64,000 nt of DNA from Rhodococcus sp. KBS0724 (GTDB lineage: Bacteria > Actinomycetota > Actinomycetes > Mycobacteriales > Mycobacteriaceae): contig NZ_VCBX02000001.1 of assembly GCF_005938745.2 (NCBI RefSeq), positions 1,693,501 through 1,757,500 on the forward strand. The letters run 5' to 3'. The position numbers were made by a program, and so were the translations under genes. Shown one piece after another: positions 1-9,680 of this stretch; position 1 is the first letter of the stretch, and each line of letters begins with the position of its first letter. The notes under the pieces were generated by a model, which did no database searches, had not been told where the DNA came from, and was given only the letters and a program-made list of their open reading frames with translations.

Positions 1-1167
1 CCCCAACATGAGTGTTGTGGCGGGGTTGGGCGCAGCGGTATCGCCGGCCTCGTTGCCGAGTAGCTGGTTCTCGAGAAACATCAGCGCCGAGACTTCGTCC
101 GCGCCACCGGCGACCGGCATCAGATTGGTGCCCGAGCAGTACGCGCCCCGCTCATCCGCGTACTGCGGGCAATCCTCCCCCGTATAGGGGAGTGGATCGA
201 CAAACGTGGGAACAGCGGTGATGTTGAATTTTCCGGTGGCGAAGACCCGGGCACCGGCGGCGCCGAATGTATTGGCATTGGCCAAAGTGGAGCGTAGACC
301 CTCAGGATTGGCCGCTGTTGTTGCGAGTATCTTTCCGGCCGAGTCGATGACGGTGATGACGTTGCCGGTGTTCTCTGCGACGAAGTTGTCGAGCGTCGCG
401 GTGAAGACCGCAGCCGCACTTATCGACCTCTCGAGGTTGCTGCGGTTCGCCACCATGGTGTTCGAGACGGATGTGGCTGCTGCCAAGGTATCGAGTATGT
501 CTGGAGTGGCGCGGTCCAACGCCTCGATCACCGACGTGAATTCCGGTGTCGAATCAAGGAATTGGTGTGCTGCCGGGCTCAGCACCACCGAGGCGGCACT
601 GAGATTGTCGATGGTAGTGCCGATCTTGGCTCCGTTTCCGTCCAGCGCCTGACCCAGCGCGGTCAGGGCGGTGTGCATTTTCTCCGGTCGCATTGCGGTG
701 AGGACAGAGACCAATTGGGTGTAGACGTCGTAGAGTGCGACGGCTTCGGGACCGGTGTCCATGGAGATGGTGTCGCCCGCCGCGAGTGTTGCCTGGCCCT
801 GGGCATTCGGATTGTCGACAAGTTGCAGGTAAATGTCGCCGAAGAATGTTCGAGGTACCACCCGCGCCATGACGGTTGCTGGGATTTTCGACGTTTCACC
901 GGTGTCGATCTGCAGTTGCACCACCGATTCTGTGGTGCCCGAATCGATATCGCCGATGCGGCCGATGTTCACCCCGTGGTATCTGACCGGGGCCTCGCCA
1001 CTGATCAGGCCGGCGTTGGCGGGGACGGCAACGTAGATGTCGGTGCTGCGTTCGAGATTGCCCGAGCCGCGCAGCACCATGGTGACTGCGGCGACGACGG
1101 CCACCACTATGGCGACCGCTCCGCGTAGGGCGTAGGCGATCTTGGTGCGCGTAGTGAGTCTGTCCAC
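1..1167 (-). CDS. MCE family (MlaD-domain) lipid-transport protein, 3' end outside window
   Basis: Substrate-binding subunit of an Mce lipid importer that works with the YrbE permeases encoded just upstream. The frame is open from a GTG at 1167 to base 1 (389 codons seen) and runs off the window, so the C-terminus is missing. A hydrophobic anchor covers about residues 14-32. It is followed by an MCE domain (about 38-115) with the typical stretch VRYHGVNIGRIGDI, and then a long Ala/Thr-rich helical region. The start lies 3 nt after the YrbE stop, so the two are translated as one operon. It is the first mce gene after the two yrbE genes and so sits in the mceA position. The substrate (sterol, fatty acid or other) cannot be told from sequence. 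Confidence 0.88.
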   Translation of the reverse strand, partial: MDRLTTRTKIAYALRGAVAIVVAVVAAVTMVLRGSGNLERSTDIYVAVPANAGLISGEAPVRYHGVNIGRIGDIDSGTTESVVQLQIDTGETSKIPATVMARVVPRTFFGDIYLQLVDNPNAQGQATLAAGDTISMDTGPEAVALYDVYTQLVSVLTAMRPEKMHTALTALGQALDGNGAKIGTTIDNLSAASVVLSPAAHQFLDSTPEFTSVIEALDRATPDILDTLAAATSVSNTMVANRSNLERSISAAAVFTATLDNFVAENTGNVITVIDSAGKILATTAANPEGLRSTLANANTFGAAGARVFATGKFNITAVPTFVDPLPYTGEDCPQYADERGAYCSGTNLMPVAGGADEVSALMFLENQLLGNEAGDTAAPNPATTLMLG

Positions 1168-1170
1168 GGC

Positions 1171-2028
1171 TCAGACCCCCATTCCCGGGATTTGGGGAAC
1201 AAGACCCCACAGGCCGAAAGTCATGATGACATCCAGGATTCCGATCGCCAGGATCGCAGTTCGGAGGGCCCGGCCGGCGGCCTGACCCACACCCGCTGGT
1301 CCGCCTGATGCGTAGTACCCGTAGGCGCAGTGCACCAGTGCGACAACGGCTGCGAAGACCACGGCTTTGAGGCCGGAGTACAGAAGGTCCTGCGGCGAAA
1401 TCGCGAGATGGAAGAAGTAGTCGTACGTTCCCGCAGACGCGCCGTTGAAGAAGACGACAACCAGGCGCGTTGACAAGTAGCTGGCCAGCAGACCGATCAT
1501 GTAAATCGGGATGACACAGATCATTGCCGCAACAACCCGGGTGCCGGCCAGGAAAGGAATGGATCTGATGGCCATGGAGTCCAAGGCATCGATCTCGTCG
1601 GAGATGCGCATGGCGCCGATCTGCGCGGTAAAGCCGGTTCCGACCTTGGCGGCCAACGCAATTGCAACAACAACCGGTGCAAGTTCACGCGTGTTGGCCA
1701 CGGCCGACAGCATTCCGGACAGTGAGGTCATCCCCACCAGTTCCAGTCCGCGATGCATTTCGACGCCCAGCATCATTGCAGCCGCCAGGGACATCGCGAA
1801 CACGATGCCAATGGTTCCGCCGCCGGAAAGTAGAGAGTTCGTGCCGAAGCTGACTTCGCTGATCTGACTGAGCACATGCTTGCGATATTTGGTGAGGGCA
1901 AACGGAATTGATGCGACCGTGCGGACGTAGAACGTCACATGCTGACCGAGTGAAACCAAACCGTCGCCGACGGTGCGTAGCGGTCGGCTTGCCTGGTGGG
2001 CTCTGATCCGGAGATCGACGAGCGACAT
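1171..2028 (-). CDS. YrbEB-type ABC transporter permease (MlaE family)
   Basis: Integral membrane permease, 285 aa, of the MlaE/YrbE family. Several hydrophobic helices surround the conserved central block with EIDALDSMAIRSI-type sequence. Paired with the preceding YrbE it forms the inner-membrane channel of an Mce lipid transporter. Its ATG overlaps the stop of the upstream yrbE gene (TGATG at 2026-2030), indicating translational coupling, and it is followed after 3 nt by the MCE gene. The family assignment is firm; the transported lipid is unknown. Confidence 0.9.
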   Translation of the reverse strand: MSLVDLRIRAHQASRPLRTVGDGLVSLGQHVTFYVRTVASIPFALTKYRKHVLSQISEVSFGTNSLLSGGGTIGIVFAMSLAAAMMLGVEMHRGLELVGMTSLSGMLSAVANTRELAPVVVAIALAAKVGTGFTAQIGAMRISDEIDALDSMAIRSIPFLAGTRVVAAMICVIPIYMIGLLASYLSTRLVVVFFNGASAGTYDYFFHLAISPQDLLYSGLKAVVFAAVVALVHCAYGYYASGGPAGVGQAAGRALRTAILAIGILDVIMTFGLWGLVPQIPGMGV

Positions 2029-2837
2029 CAGAATTCACCGACTGCCGGAACTATCACGGTGTACAGCGCAGACAGGACGGTGTTCGCGATGAATACCAGA
2101 GCAAAAGCGATGACGACGGCTTCGTTGACGGCATCGGCGACTCCGCGGGGGCCGCCTTTGGCGTGGAGGCCTTTGAATGTGGCGACCAAAGTTGAAGCGA
2201 GGCCGAAGATCGCAGCCTTCACCAAGGCCATGACAAAGTCGGATGATCGCCCGTACTGGCTGAACGTCGCCATGAATGTTCCGGCGGGAAGATGCTGAAC
2301 ATAGATGTGGTACAGGTAGCACGCGATGACGCCGCCGAAGGTGACCATGGAGCACAGGGCAAGAGAAACGATCACCGCTGCAACCAATCTCGGTGCAACG
2401 AGACGCTCGATGACGTCGATTCCCATGACTTCCATCGCGTCGATCTCTTCGCGGATCTTGCGTGAACCGAGATCGGTGCAGATGGCCGATCCGGCAACGC
2501 CCGCCATCATCAGTGCACACACCAGAGCCGCTGCCTGACCCACGATGATGAATGCGACAACTGCGCCGGAGTAACCGCCGGCTCCGATTCGGCCGGCGAG
2601 CTCACCCACCGACACCGCGATGAAGACGCCGATCGGGATCATGAGCAGCAGGGATGGGCCGGTACTGACTCTGCCGATGAACAGGGTTTGAGTTATCGTC
2701 TCGTGCAACGAGAGTCGCCTGCGAATAATGGCCGTGAACAGGCCGAACAGGGCCTGAACGGAGAACCCGATCAGATAACCGCCCTCGAGCGCTACGTCCC
2801 GTACCGGGCCTTTCGGGGCTGGTAGTTCGTACGTCAC
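2028..2837 (-). CDS. YrbEA-type ABC transporter permease (MlaE family)
   Basis: First gene of the mce operon, 269 aa, with a GTG start. It carries the MlaE/YrbE signature around REEIDAMEVMGIDVIERLVAPR (read in two parts: REEIDAMEVMG and IDVIERLVAPR) and about five to six membrane segments. It pairs with the next permease (1-nt overlap) as the heterodimeric membrane part of a lipid importer. The upstream region to 3130 is shared with a divergent tandem-TetR gene and holds two clear palindromes, so local control is likely. Confidence 0.9.
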   Translation of the reverse strand: MTYELPAPKGPVRDVALEGGYLIGFSVQALFGLFTAIIRRRLSLHETITQTLFIGRVSTGPSLLLMIPIGVFIAVSVGELAGRIGAGGYSGAVVAFIIVGQAAALVCALMMAGVAGSAICTDLGSRKIREEIDAMEVMGIDVIERLVAPRLVAAVIVSLALCSMVTFGGVIACYLYHIYVQHLPAGTFMATFSQYGRSSDFVMALVKAAIFGLASTLVATFKGLHAKGGPRGVADAVNEAVVIAFALVFIANTVLSALYTVIVPAVGEF

Positions 2838-2895
2838 CGGATTCTATTCCTCTGCAGCTCAAGTTCTTTCAATGAAGATATCGAGTGTGTTCAGG

Positions 2896-2913
2896 CATCG
2901 AAACGGGTCGATG
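2896..2913. promoter_or_regulatory. Inverted repeat CATCGA-N6-TCGATG, candidate operator
   Basis: Perfect 6-bp arms separated by 6 nt, lying 59-76 bp upstream of the first yrbE start codon. Its position between the mce operon and the tandem-TetR gene suggests an operator. Which protein binds is inferred from location only. Confidence 0.4.
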
Positions 2914-2940
2914 TGATGCGTGCGGTCGTTGCGGATGGTG

Positions 2941-2956
2941 TGTGAATCATTTCACA
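2941..2956. promoter_or_regulatory. Inverted repeat TGTGAA-N4-TTCACA, candidate TetR operator
   Basis: Perfect 6-bp arms with a 4-nt spacer, plus another TGTGAA half-site at 2981-2986. The size and symmetry suit a TetR-type regulator, and the neighbouring regulator gene is the obvious candidate. Confidence 0.5.
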
Positions 2957-3130
2957 GTGGTTCCCGTGCGGCAAGACTTATGTGAATGGAAATTCTTCCT
3001 ACAATTGGCCCGTCTGGCGTCTCAGGCTTGATATAACTACAGTTGAAAGCCATATCACCGTGCGTATTGCCAGTGGATGCGCGCACGATGTGTACGAATA
3101 TTCTCAATACAGGGAAGCAGGCCGGAGATA

Positions 3131-4372
3131 GTGACAACAAGAGACCTGAGGGTTGCTCCGGCCGTCGGTCGGAGCCGTGCGGCCGAAGTGAAGAAGAGGC
3201 CGAAAGACCGTAAAGCTCAAATTGCGGCCGCGGCAGCGATTGCCTTCAGTGAACGCGGCTATCACGGTGTCAGTGTCGAAGACATCGCGTCGTCGGTGGG
3301 TATCTCGCCCTCGGCGCTCTACCGTCATTTTCCGAAGAAGTATGCACTGTTTCAGTATTCGGCGCTGTCGTTGATGGAAGCGCTTACCGAGGCCCTCGAT
3401 TCGGAGGAAAGCAACGGGCCGGACGCCGATCCGCTTCGGCGAGATGTGCTGGCCGTAATCCGAACCACCGTACGTAATCGCCGGACCGCCGGCATCTACC
3501 GGTGGGAGAGCAGGTTCCTCGAACCCTCGGATCGGGCGGTGATTCGCGAACATTCGATTCTGCTCAATCGCCGTGTGGGTGACCATTTGTCACCGTCGGA
3601 GACTCCGATCGGTGAGCACGACACAAAGCTTGTGGTGGCCGCGATGTTCAGTGCGATCGGAAGTATCACTGCACACAACCTTGTATTGCCGCAGAAGACA
3701 ATTGAACGCATCCTGCTGAGCGCGTGTGTGGCAATAGATCGGACGAGATTTGCCTGCGGGCGCCAGGGCGCTCCACTGAGCCGCCGTTCGGTGCTTGCGC
3801 CGCTGGGGGACAACAAGCGGGAACGTCTTCTGCACGAAGCGGTTCAGCTCTTCGACTTCCACGGTTACCACGACGTCAAGATCGAAGAGATTGCTGCCGC
3901 GGCTGGTTTGAATGCGTCCGGCATGTACCGGTACTTCGCAAGCAAAGCCGATCTCCTCTCCGCCATCTTCTACCGGGCCGCAGACCGCTTGGACGTTGCT
4001 ACGGTGTCGGTACTGGACGCGTCGGATTCGCCGGCCGAGGCACTGGCATCGCTTTCGCTGATGTACGTCGACTTGTCTTTTGCGCAACACGAGTTGATGT
4101 CGATCTACTTTTCCGAGATGCACAATCTGCTGCCGAGTCATCGAAATGACTTGAAGAGTCGGCAAAAGCTCTACGTGGCCGAGTGGGCGCGGTTGCTCCG
4201 TGAGATCCGATCAGAACTCACGGAACCCGAAAGCATCTTCATCGTGCATGCCGCGCTGAACGTGGTTCCCGATGTCGGCCGTCTGCTCGGATTTGATCCC
4301 GAACCCGAGAACGTGTGGAAAGTTCACTGCTTGGTTTCGGCGGTTCTGTTCGGTGGACCGACCGAACCGTGA
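3131..4372 (+). CDS. Tandem TetR/AcrR-type regulator with two DNA-binding domains
   Basis: The protein has two complete TetR_N helix-turn-helix domains in one chain. The first is about residues 28-75 (ISPSALYRHFPKK) and the second about 228-275 (LNASGMYRYFASK), each followed by an all-helical segment. At about 413 aa it is twice the usual TetR length. The GTG at 3131 is chosen because the first domain follows soon after it. An in-frame ATG at 3077 and a GTG at 3188 are alternatives, and no start has an ideally spaced ribosome site. It is divergent from the mce operon and probably controls it. Two different palindromes in the shared intergenic region match the idea of two DNA-reading heads. 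The ligand is unknown. Confidence 0.85.
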   Translation: MTTRDLRVAPAVGRSRAAEVKKRPKDRKAQIAAAAAIAFSERGYHGVSVEDIASSVGISPSALYRHFPKKYALFQYSALSLMEALTEALDSEESNGPDADPLRRDVLAVIRTTVRNRRTAGIYRWESRFLEPSDRAVIREHSILLNRRVGDHLSPSETPIGEHDTKLVVAAMFSAIGSITAHNLVLPQKTIERILLSACVAIDRTRFACGRQGAPLSRRSVLAPLGDNKRERLLHEAVQLFDFHGYHDVKIEEIAAAAGLNASGMYRYFASKADLLSAIFYRAADRLDVATVSVLDASDSPAEALASLSLMYVDLSFAQHELMSIYFSEMHNLLPSHRNDLKSRQKLYVAEWARLLREIRSELTEPESIFIVHAALNVVPDVGRLLGFDPEPENVWKVHCLVSAVLFGGPTEP

Positions 4373-4376
4373 CGCG

Positions 4377-5045
4377 TCAGTTGAAGACGACGAGCCAGAC
4401 GGCGATGTAGTGGCAGATAGCCGCGACGACCGTTGCGGCGTGGAAGAACTCGTGATGCCCGAACGTCGTGGGCCACGGGTTCGGCCATTTGGTGGCGTAG
4501 AGAATTGCCCCGACGCTGTAGAGGATTCCGCCGATGAGGAGCAGCACCATGGGTGCCACTCCTACCTGATGGGTCAGCTCGCCCACGACGGGCACGATGG
4601 CCCATCCCAGAATTAGGTACAGCGGCACGCCCACCCATTTCGGGGCTGTCGGCCACAGCATCTTGAGTGCGACGCCGGCCAATGCTCCGGCCCAGACGAC
4701 CGCAAGCACGATAGTGCCGGTTTCACTGGGCAAGCCCAGCATCGCAAACGGTGTGTAGCTGCCGGCGATGAACAGGAAGATCATCGAATGGTCGGCTCGC
4801 TTCATCCAGATGCGAGCGTCGACGGTCTTCCAGTGGATGCGGTGGTAGGTCGCGCTGATGCCGAAGAGGCCGCAGATGGTGACGCTGTAGATCGCGGTGG
4901 CCAAGGCTGCCTTGGCGCCGACTTGAGCGCCGGCCACGGAGACGAGAACGATACCCGCGACGACCGAGACGCAGAGTGCCCACAGATGGATCCATCCGCG
5001 CATGCGTGGTTTGACCGGAAGTGCGTCCAACTCGATTGCTGTCAT
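4377..5045 (-). CDS. trhA: Hemolysin III / TrhA family (PAQR) membrane protein
   Basis: 222-aa seven-helix membrane protein of the hemolysin III/TrhA branch of the PAQR superfamily. The family's conserved polar residues are present: SATYH (64-68), the RADHSMI segment (about 83-89) and HHEFFH near the C-terminus (197-202). These probably bind a metal inside the membrane. Bacterial relatives are linked to membrane-energy homeostasis; haemolysis is a historical label. It is the counterpart of M. tuberculosis Rv1085c and is divergent from the prenyl synthase as there. A strong palindrome lies about 30-50 bp upstream. Confidence 0.88.
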   Translation of the reverse strand: MTAIELDALPVKPRMRGWIHLWALCVSVVAGIVLVSVAGAQVGAKAALATAIYSVTICGLFGISATYHRIHWKTVDARIWMKRADHSMIFLFIAGSYTPFAMLGLPSETGTIVLAVVWAGALAGVALKMLWPTAPKWVGVPLYLILGWAIVPVVGELTHQVGVAPMVLLLIGGILYSVGAILYATKWPNPWPTTFGHHEFFHAATVVAAICHYIAVWLVVFN

Positions 5046-5074
5046 CCGTTGTCTCCTCTCGGCAACTCCACCAG

Positions 5075-5094
5075 AACCTACGACACCGTAGGTT
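5075..5094. promoter_or_regulatory. Perfect inverted repeat AACCTACG-N4-CGTAGGTT upstream of trhA
   Basis: Eight-bp perfect arms with a 4-nt spacer, 30-49 bp upstream of the trhA start. A further AACCTAC half-site lies at 5110-5116, near a TATGCT -10-like hexamer read on the minus strand. The layout suits a repressor site; no regulator gene is adjacent. Confidence 0.45.
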
Positions 5095-5180
5095 ACGTGT
5101 CAGTAGCATAACCTACCTGCGGCTTTTCGACGCGCTTGTAAAGCGTGACGGCGCTCGCAGGTGGGGCCAAGGTCCCGGCG

Positions 5181-5212
5181 TAGTCTTTGTCACCATGGTG
5201 ATGTCACGGTGA
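5181..5212 (+). promoter_or_regulatory. Candidate leaderless promoter and 5-codon upstream reading frame before the prenyl synthase
   Basis: A TAGTCT hexamer (5181-5186) is followed after 8 nt by an ATG that opens a five-codon frame (MVMSR). Its TGA stop (5210-5212) overlaps the GTG start of the synthase (5209-5211) as GTGA. The synthase has no clear ribosome site of its own, so translation may depend on termination and restart here. Confidence 0.4.
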
Positions 5213-5976
5213 AGGTGCGCGGACTGCTGTACAGCATCTACGAACGACGGCTCTTGAAGCATTTGGATGGACTCACCCATCCGAGGCATGTCGCGGTGAT
5301 GTGTGACGGCAATCGGCGCTGGGCGCGCGAGAACGGTTTCACGGACGTCAGTCACGGGCACCGGATGGGCGCACTCAAGATTTCCGAGCTACTCGACTGG
5401 TGCGATGCCGCCGGAATCGAGATGGCCACGATCTATCTACTTTCCACCGAGAATCTGCGCCGCGACCCCGAGGAGTTGGACACTCTCCTCGAAATCATCA
5501 CGGATGTGGTCGAGGAAATTTCCGGGCCGAGTAAGAACTGGAGCGTGCAGATCGTCGGCGCTCTGGATCTGCTCCCGGCCGAACAGTCACGGCGCCTTCG
5601 TCAGGCTGCGGACGGAACCGACGGCCGCACCGGCACTCACGTCAACATCGCGATCGGATACGGCGGTCGCCAGGAGATCGCCGACGCGGTCCAGTCGCTG
5701 TTGAGTGAGAAGCTCAGCGAGGGACTCAGCGGCGACGACCTGGTTCAGGCGATCACCGTCGACGGCATCGACAGCCACCTCTACACGTCGGGTCAGCCCG
5801 ATCCCGACCTGGTGATCCGCACGTCGGGGGAGCAGCGACTCTCTGGATTCCTGTTGTGGCAGAGCGCCTATTCGGAGATTTGGTTCACCGAGGCGTATTG
5901 GCCCGAGTTCCGCCGGGTCGACTTCCTCCGCGCACTGCGTGACTACGCCGCCAGGCACCGCAGGTTTGGTGTCTGA
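5209..5976 (+). CDS. Short-chain Z-isoprenyl diphosphate synthase (cis-prenyltransferase, UppS family)
   Basis: Adds isopentenyl units in cis to an allylic diphosphate. The place in the gene order corresponds to Rv1086, the Z-farnesyl diphosphate synthase that starts decaprenyl phosphate synthesis for the cell wall. The N-terminal catalytic motif DGNRRWA (33-39) has the Asp that binds the diphosphate, and the C-terminal signature RTSGEQRLSGFLLWQ is intact. The length of 255 aa is normal. The start is placed at the GTG overlapping the small upstream frame; a GTG at 5161 is possible but would add residues not expected in the family. The short Z-chain product is inferred from synteny. Confidence 0.88.
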   Translation: MKVRGLLYSIYERRLLKHLDGLTHPRHVAVMCDGNRRWARENGFTDVSHGHRMGALKISELLDWCDAAGIEMATIYLLSTENLRRDPEELDTLLEIITDVVEEISGPSKNWSVQIVGALDLLPAEQSRRLRQAADGTDGRTGTHVNIAIGYGGRQEIADAVQSLLSEKLSEGLSGDDLVQAITVDGIDSHLYTSGQPDPDLVIRTSGEQRLSGFLLWQSAYSEIWFTEAYWPEFRRVDFLRALRDYAARHRRFGV

Positions 5977-5982
5977 GCAGTA

Positions 5983-6915
5983 TCAGAGCTTGCGCAGGCG
6001 AAGTCGATTGATCGTGTGATCGGAATCCTTGCGCAACACCAGCGTTGCTCGCGGACGGGTGGGGAGGATGTTCTCCACCAGGTTCGGAAGGTTGATCGAA
6101 TTCCAGATGTCCTTGGCCGCACTGGTCGCGTCACGGTCCGACAATCCCGAGTAGTGGTGAAAATGAGCGCTCGGGTCGGCAAACGCCGTCTTCCGTAGCG
6201 CCAGGAATCGTTCGATGTACCAGGCTTCGATGTCCTCGATCCGGGCGTCGACGTAAATCGAGAAGTCGAACAGATCCGAGACCATCAGACGGGGCCCCGT
6301 CTGCAGCACGTTGAGGCCCTCGATGATGAGGATATCCGGCTGGCGGATCAGGTGGAACTGACCGGGGATGACGTCGTACAAAGTATGTGAATAGACCGGT
6401 GCCGCTACCTCTTCGGCACCCGACTTCACTTCGGTCACGAATCGCAGGAGCTTGCGGCGATCGTAGCTTTCGGGAAAACCCTTGCGGTGCATGATGCCCC
6501 GACGGTCCAGTTCCTTGGTGGAGTACAGGAAGCCGTCGGTCGTCACGAGATCGACGCGGGGGTGGTGGTCCCAGCGAGCCAGGAGTGCTTGCAGCACACG
6601 GGCGGTCGTGGATTTACCGACAGCCACCGAACCGGCCACGCCGATTACGAAGGGAACTTGTCGATCGGGATGTTTCTCACCGAGGAACGTCGCGGTAGCG
6701 GCAAACAGGCGCTGGCGTGCTGCAACCTGCAGGTGGATAAGTCGAGCCAGCGGGAGATAGACCTCGGCAACTTCCTCGAGGTCGATCTGCTCACCGAGGC
6801 CACGGAGGCCGTACAGTTCGTCCTCCGTCAGGACCAGGGGAGTCGACTTACGCAGTGTGCGCCACTGCTTGCGATCGAACTCGACATACGGGCTGGATTC
6901 GCCGGCGCGTGCCAT
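5983..6915 (-). CDS. coaA: Type I pantothenate kinase
   Basis: Phosphorylates pantothenate in the first step of coenzyme A synthesis, in the cytoplasm. The 310-aa length and the P-loop [12 protein letters not shown] (92-103) are typical of the bacterial CoaA (PanK-I) type. It also has the DGFLYS and [13 protein letters not shown] blocks of the family. It is convergent with the prenyl synthase (6 nt apart) and divergent from the DUF885 gene, as at Rv1092c. Confidence 0.96.
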   Translation of the reverse strand: MARAGESSPYVEFDRKQWRTLRKSTPLVLTEDELYGLRGLGEQIDLEEVAEVYLPLARLIHLQVAARQRLFAATATFLGEKHPDRQVPFVIGVAGSVAVGKSTTARVLQALLARWDHHPRVDLVTTDGFLYSTKELDRRGIMHRKGFPESYDRRKLLRFVTEVKSGAEEVAAPVYSHTLYDVIPGQFHLIRQPDILIIEGLNVLQTGPRLMVSDLFDFSIYVDARIEDIEAWYIERFLALRKTAFADPSAHFHHYSGLSDRDATSAAKDIWNSINLPNLVENILPTRPRATLVLRKDSDHTINRLRLRKL

Positions 6916-7073
6916 CAGCCCAGCTCACCGGCGCCGAGGAACTGCGATGCCGTGGGTACGGGCGAAGCGTGCGAGCAAGCCAGGCGCGAGTGCGCACGAT
7001 CCAAGTGCATATCCGAATTGTGCTTGGTGCCACGTAAGGAGTTGTCGTCGGGTCGCATTCCGGGCGCGGGCGC

Positions 7074-7079
7074 TAGGCT
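7074..7079 (+). promoter_or_regulatory. Candidate leaderless -10 hexamer (TAGGCT) for the DUF885 gene
   Basis: TAGGCT ends 8 nt before the ATG at 7088 and there is no ribosome site in that gap. This is the arrangement of leaderless actinobacterial mRNAs. Confidence 0.4.
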
Positions 7080-7087
7080 TGTGCCTT

Positions 7088-8359
7088 ATGGATCCAGACT
7101 CGCTCGTTCGCCGATATCTGCTGCTGGGACTAGGTTTCGATCGACTCGAGGAAGGGTTTGTCGACGCGTTCACCGGCGATCCCGCTCTGCGTCGGCACGT
7201 AGAGAATGCACCGAAGCCGGACCCGCTCGTACTCGCCCGCACCGCTCGCGAACTCCGTGCCGAATTACCGGCAAGTGGTCTGAACGCCGAGCGGGCTCAC
7301 TTCATCGACGTGCATCTCCGTGCTCTCGAATGCTCCGGACGCAAGTTCGCCGGCGAGGAAATCGGGTTTGTCGACGAGGTCGAGGCCTACTTCGACGTCC
7401 GGATTTCCAAGGGAAACGAAGATGAATACGCCGATGCGCATCGCCTGATGGGTGAAGTGCTACCTGGCCCGGGAACGCTGGCGGAGCGCGTGCAAGCGCA
7501 TCGCAAGGACGACGAGATTCCCGCTGCCAAACTGGCCGAGTGCGTCGACGCGATGTCAAGCGCCCTGCGTGATCTGGTGCGCGGCACGTTCCCGTTGCCT
7601 GCTTCGGAAACCGTCGAATACGAAGTGGTGGGCGACAAGCCGTGGTCCGGGTTCAACTATTACCTCGGTGACTATCGCTCCAAAGTGGCGATCAATTCCG
7701 ATCTTCCGCAGTTCATGGCCAACCTGCCGAGACTGATTGCTCACGAGTCGTATCCCGGTCATCACACCGAGCACTGCCGTAAGGAAGCCGGATTGGTGGG
7801 CGCCGGGCAGCTCGAGCAGACGCTCTTCCTGGTGAACACGCCGCAGTGCCTCATGGCGGAAGGCCTGGCGGATCTCGCGCTCGAAGCGATAGTCGGCCGC
7901 GACTGGGGCCTGTGGGCGCAGGAGATCTACGCCGATCTGGGGCTGGCGTTCGACGGCGAGAAGGCGCAGCGGCTGTCGGCGGCGTCCGGTCAGTTGATCA
8001 GCGTCCGGCAAGATGCCGCGCTGATGCTGCACGACGAGGGACGCAGCCACGACGACGTTGCCGGATTCCTCGAACGGTGGTCACTGTCGACACCGGAGCG
8101 GGCGCGGCAGTCGCTACGATTCCTGTCCTCGCCGCTCTGGCGGGCATACACCAGCACCTACGTCGAGGGATATCGGTTGCTCGGCGGGTGGCTCGATCAG
8201 GCTGCAACGCCGTCCGACCGCACCGACCGATTCCGGCGTCTGCTGGACGAACCGCTTGTACCGAGCTCACTGCGTTCGGCACCGGGTGGAGATGGCGGGA
8301 GCGAACTTCGTAGACTGGACGCATTCGATTCCGCATCCACCTTGGAGATTCCTCGATGA
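7088..8359 (+). CDS. DUF885 family putative metallopeptidase
   Basis: 423-aa protein of the DUF885 family, whose members are thought to be zinc-dependent peptidases. The hallmark HESYPGHH motif is at about 219-226 and supplies metal ligands and the general base. There is no signal peptide, so it should be cytoplasmic. The ATG at 7088 is preferred over the in-frame upstream GTG at 6857 because the family's conserved N-terminus starts here and a -10-like hexamer lies just before it. The stop overlaps the glyA start (ATGA), so the two are probably co-translated. The substrate is unknown. Confidence 0.86.
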   Translation: MDPDSLVRRYLLLGLGFDRLEEGFVDAFTGDPALRRHVENAPKPDPLVLARTARELRAELPASGLNAERAHFIDVHLRALECSGRKFAGEEIGFVDEVEAYFDVRISKGNEDEYADAHRLMGEVLPGPGTLAERVQAHRKDDEIPAAKLAECVDAMSSALRDLVRGTFPLPASETVEYEVVGDKPWSGFNYYLGDYRSKVAINSDLPQFMANLPRLIAHESYPGHHTEHCRKEAGLVGAGQLEQTLFLVNTPQCLMAEGLADLALEAIVGRDWGLWAQEIYADLGLAFDGEKAQRLSAASGQLISVRQDAALMLHDEGRSHDDVAGFLERWSLSTPERARQSLRFLSSPLWRAYTSTYVEGYRLLGGWLDQAATPSDRTDRFRRLLDEPLVPSSLRSAPGGDGGSELRRLDAFDSASTLEIPR

Positions 8360-9663
8360 CCGCTGTGCCTGGCTCCGACGTCAACTCTGCACCACTCGCC
8401 GAACTCGACCCCGAGGTCGCCGAAGCGATGGCGGGTGAATTGGCTCGTCAGCGCGACACTCTCGAGATGATCGCGTCGGAGAACTTCGTCCCACGCTCGG
8501 TTCTGCAGGCTCAGGGCAGCGTCCTGACCAACAAGTATGCCGAGGGATACCCGGGACGCCGTTACTACGGCGGCTGCGAGAACGTCGACATCATCGAGGA
8601 CCTCGCGCGTAACCGCGCCAAGGAACTGTTCGGCGCCGAGTTCGCCAACGTGCAGCCGCACTCCGGCGCACAGGCAAACGCAGCCGTTCTGATGGCACTG
8701 ATGAACCCGGGTGAGAAGCTGCTCGGCCTCGACCTCGCTCACGGCGGTCACCTCACGCACGGCATGAAGCTCAACTTCTCGGGCAAGTTGTACGACGTCG
8801 CGTCCTACGGCGTCAGCAAGGAAGATCATCGCATCGACATGGACGAGGTGCGTTCCATCGCCCTCGCCGAGAAGCCGAAGGTCATCGTCGCCGGTTGGTC
8901 CGCCTACCCGCGTCAGCAGGACTTCGCTGCCTTCCGCGCCATCGCCGACGAGGTCGGTGCGTACCTGTGGGTCGACATGGCGCACTTCGCCGGTCTGGTT
9001 GCCGCTGGTCTGCATCCGTCGCCCGTTCCGTACGCAGACGTCGTGTCCTCGACCGTCCACAAGACCCTCGGTGGCCCGCGCTCCGGTCTGATCCTGGCGA
9101 AGAAGGAATGGGCCAAGAAGCTCAACTCCGCTGTCTTCCCCGGCCAGCAGGGTGGACCGCTCATGCACGCCATCGCAGCCAAGGCCGTCACCTTCAAGAT
9201 CGCTGCCGGTGAAGAGTTCAAGGACCGTCAGGCACGCACCCTCTCCGGTGCACGCATCCTCGCCGAGCGTCTGGGCAACAAGGACGTCGCAGATCAGGGC
9301 ATCAGCGTTCTGACCGGCGGCACCGACGTCCACCTCGTTCTCGTGGACCTGCGCAACTCGAAGCTCGACGGCCAGCAGGGTGAGGATCTTCTGCACGAGG
9401 TCGGCATCACCGTCAACCGCAACGCAGTTCCGTTCGACCCGCGCCCGCCGATGACCACCTCCGGTCTGCGTATCGGTACCGCAGCCCTGGCCACCCGCGG
9501 ATTCGGCGACGCCGAGTTCACCGAGGTCGCCGACATCATCGGTACCGCCCTGGCCGGCAATGCCGATCTGGTTGCCCTGCGCGCCCGCGTCGCCAAGCTC
9601 GCTCTCGACGTTCCGTTGTACGACGGACTCGAGGACTGGGGCCTGCTCAGCAAGAACGTCTAA
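8356..9663 (+). CDS. glyA: Serine hydroxymethyltransferase
   Basis: Pyridoxal-phosphate enzyme that interconverts serine and glycine and loads one-carbon units on tetrahydrofolate. The 435-aa length is normal. The cofactor lysine lies in [13 protein letters not shown] (Lys236), and the N-terminal ASENF and [13 protein letters not shown] blocks are present. A TTGGAG ribosome site precedes the ATG, which overlaps the previous stop. Codon use is strongly biased towards C-ending codons, as expected of a highly expressed gene. It is the counterpart of Rv1093. A hairpin follows at 9681-9706. Confidence 0.97.
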   Translation: MTAVPGSDVNSAPLAELDPEVAEAMAGELARQRDTLEMIASENFVPRSVLQAQGSVLTNKYAEGYPGRRYYGGCENVDIIEDLARNRAKELFGAEFANVQPHSGAQANAAVLMALMNPGEKLLGLDLAHGGHLTHGMKLNFSGKLYDVASYGVSKEDHRIDMDEVRSIALAEKPKVIVAGWSAYPRQQDFAAFRAIADEVGAYLWVDMAHFAGLVAAGLHPSPVPYADVVSSTVHKTLGGPRSGLILAKKEWAKKLNSAVFPGQQGGPLMHAIAAKAVTFKIAAGEEFKDRQARTLSGARILAERLGNKDVADQGISVLTGGTDVHLVLVDLRNSKLDGQQGEDLLHEVGITVNRNAVPFDPRPPMTTSGLRIGTAALATRGFGDAEFTEVADIIGTALAGNADLVALRARVAKLALDVPLYDGLEDWGLLSKNV

Positions 9664-9680
9664 GCATTCCTTCACTGACG

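Larger units (their letters stand above)
2838..3130. promoter_or_regulatory. Divergent promoter region between mce operon and tandem-TetR regulator
   Basis: A non-coding stretch of about 290 bp with lower GC than its flanks. It holds two separate inverted repeats, at 2896-2913 and 2941-2956, and an extra TGTGAAT half-site at 2981. It must contain the promoters of both the mce operon (minus) and the regulator (plus). Confidence 0.6.

Noticed and set aside
8197..9675. A 492-codon open frame on the minus strand across glyA
   Set aside because: It mirrors glyA. The strong C/G bias at glyA third positions removes stop codons from this antisense frame; the peptide has no recognisable domain.
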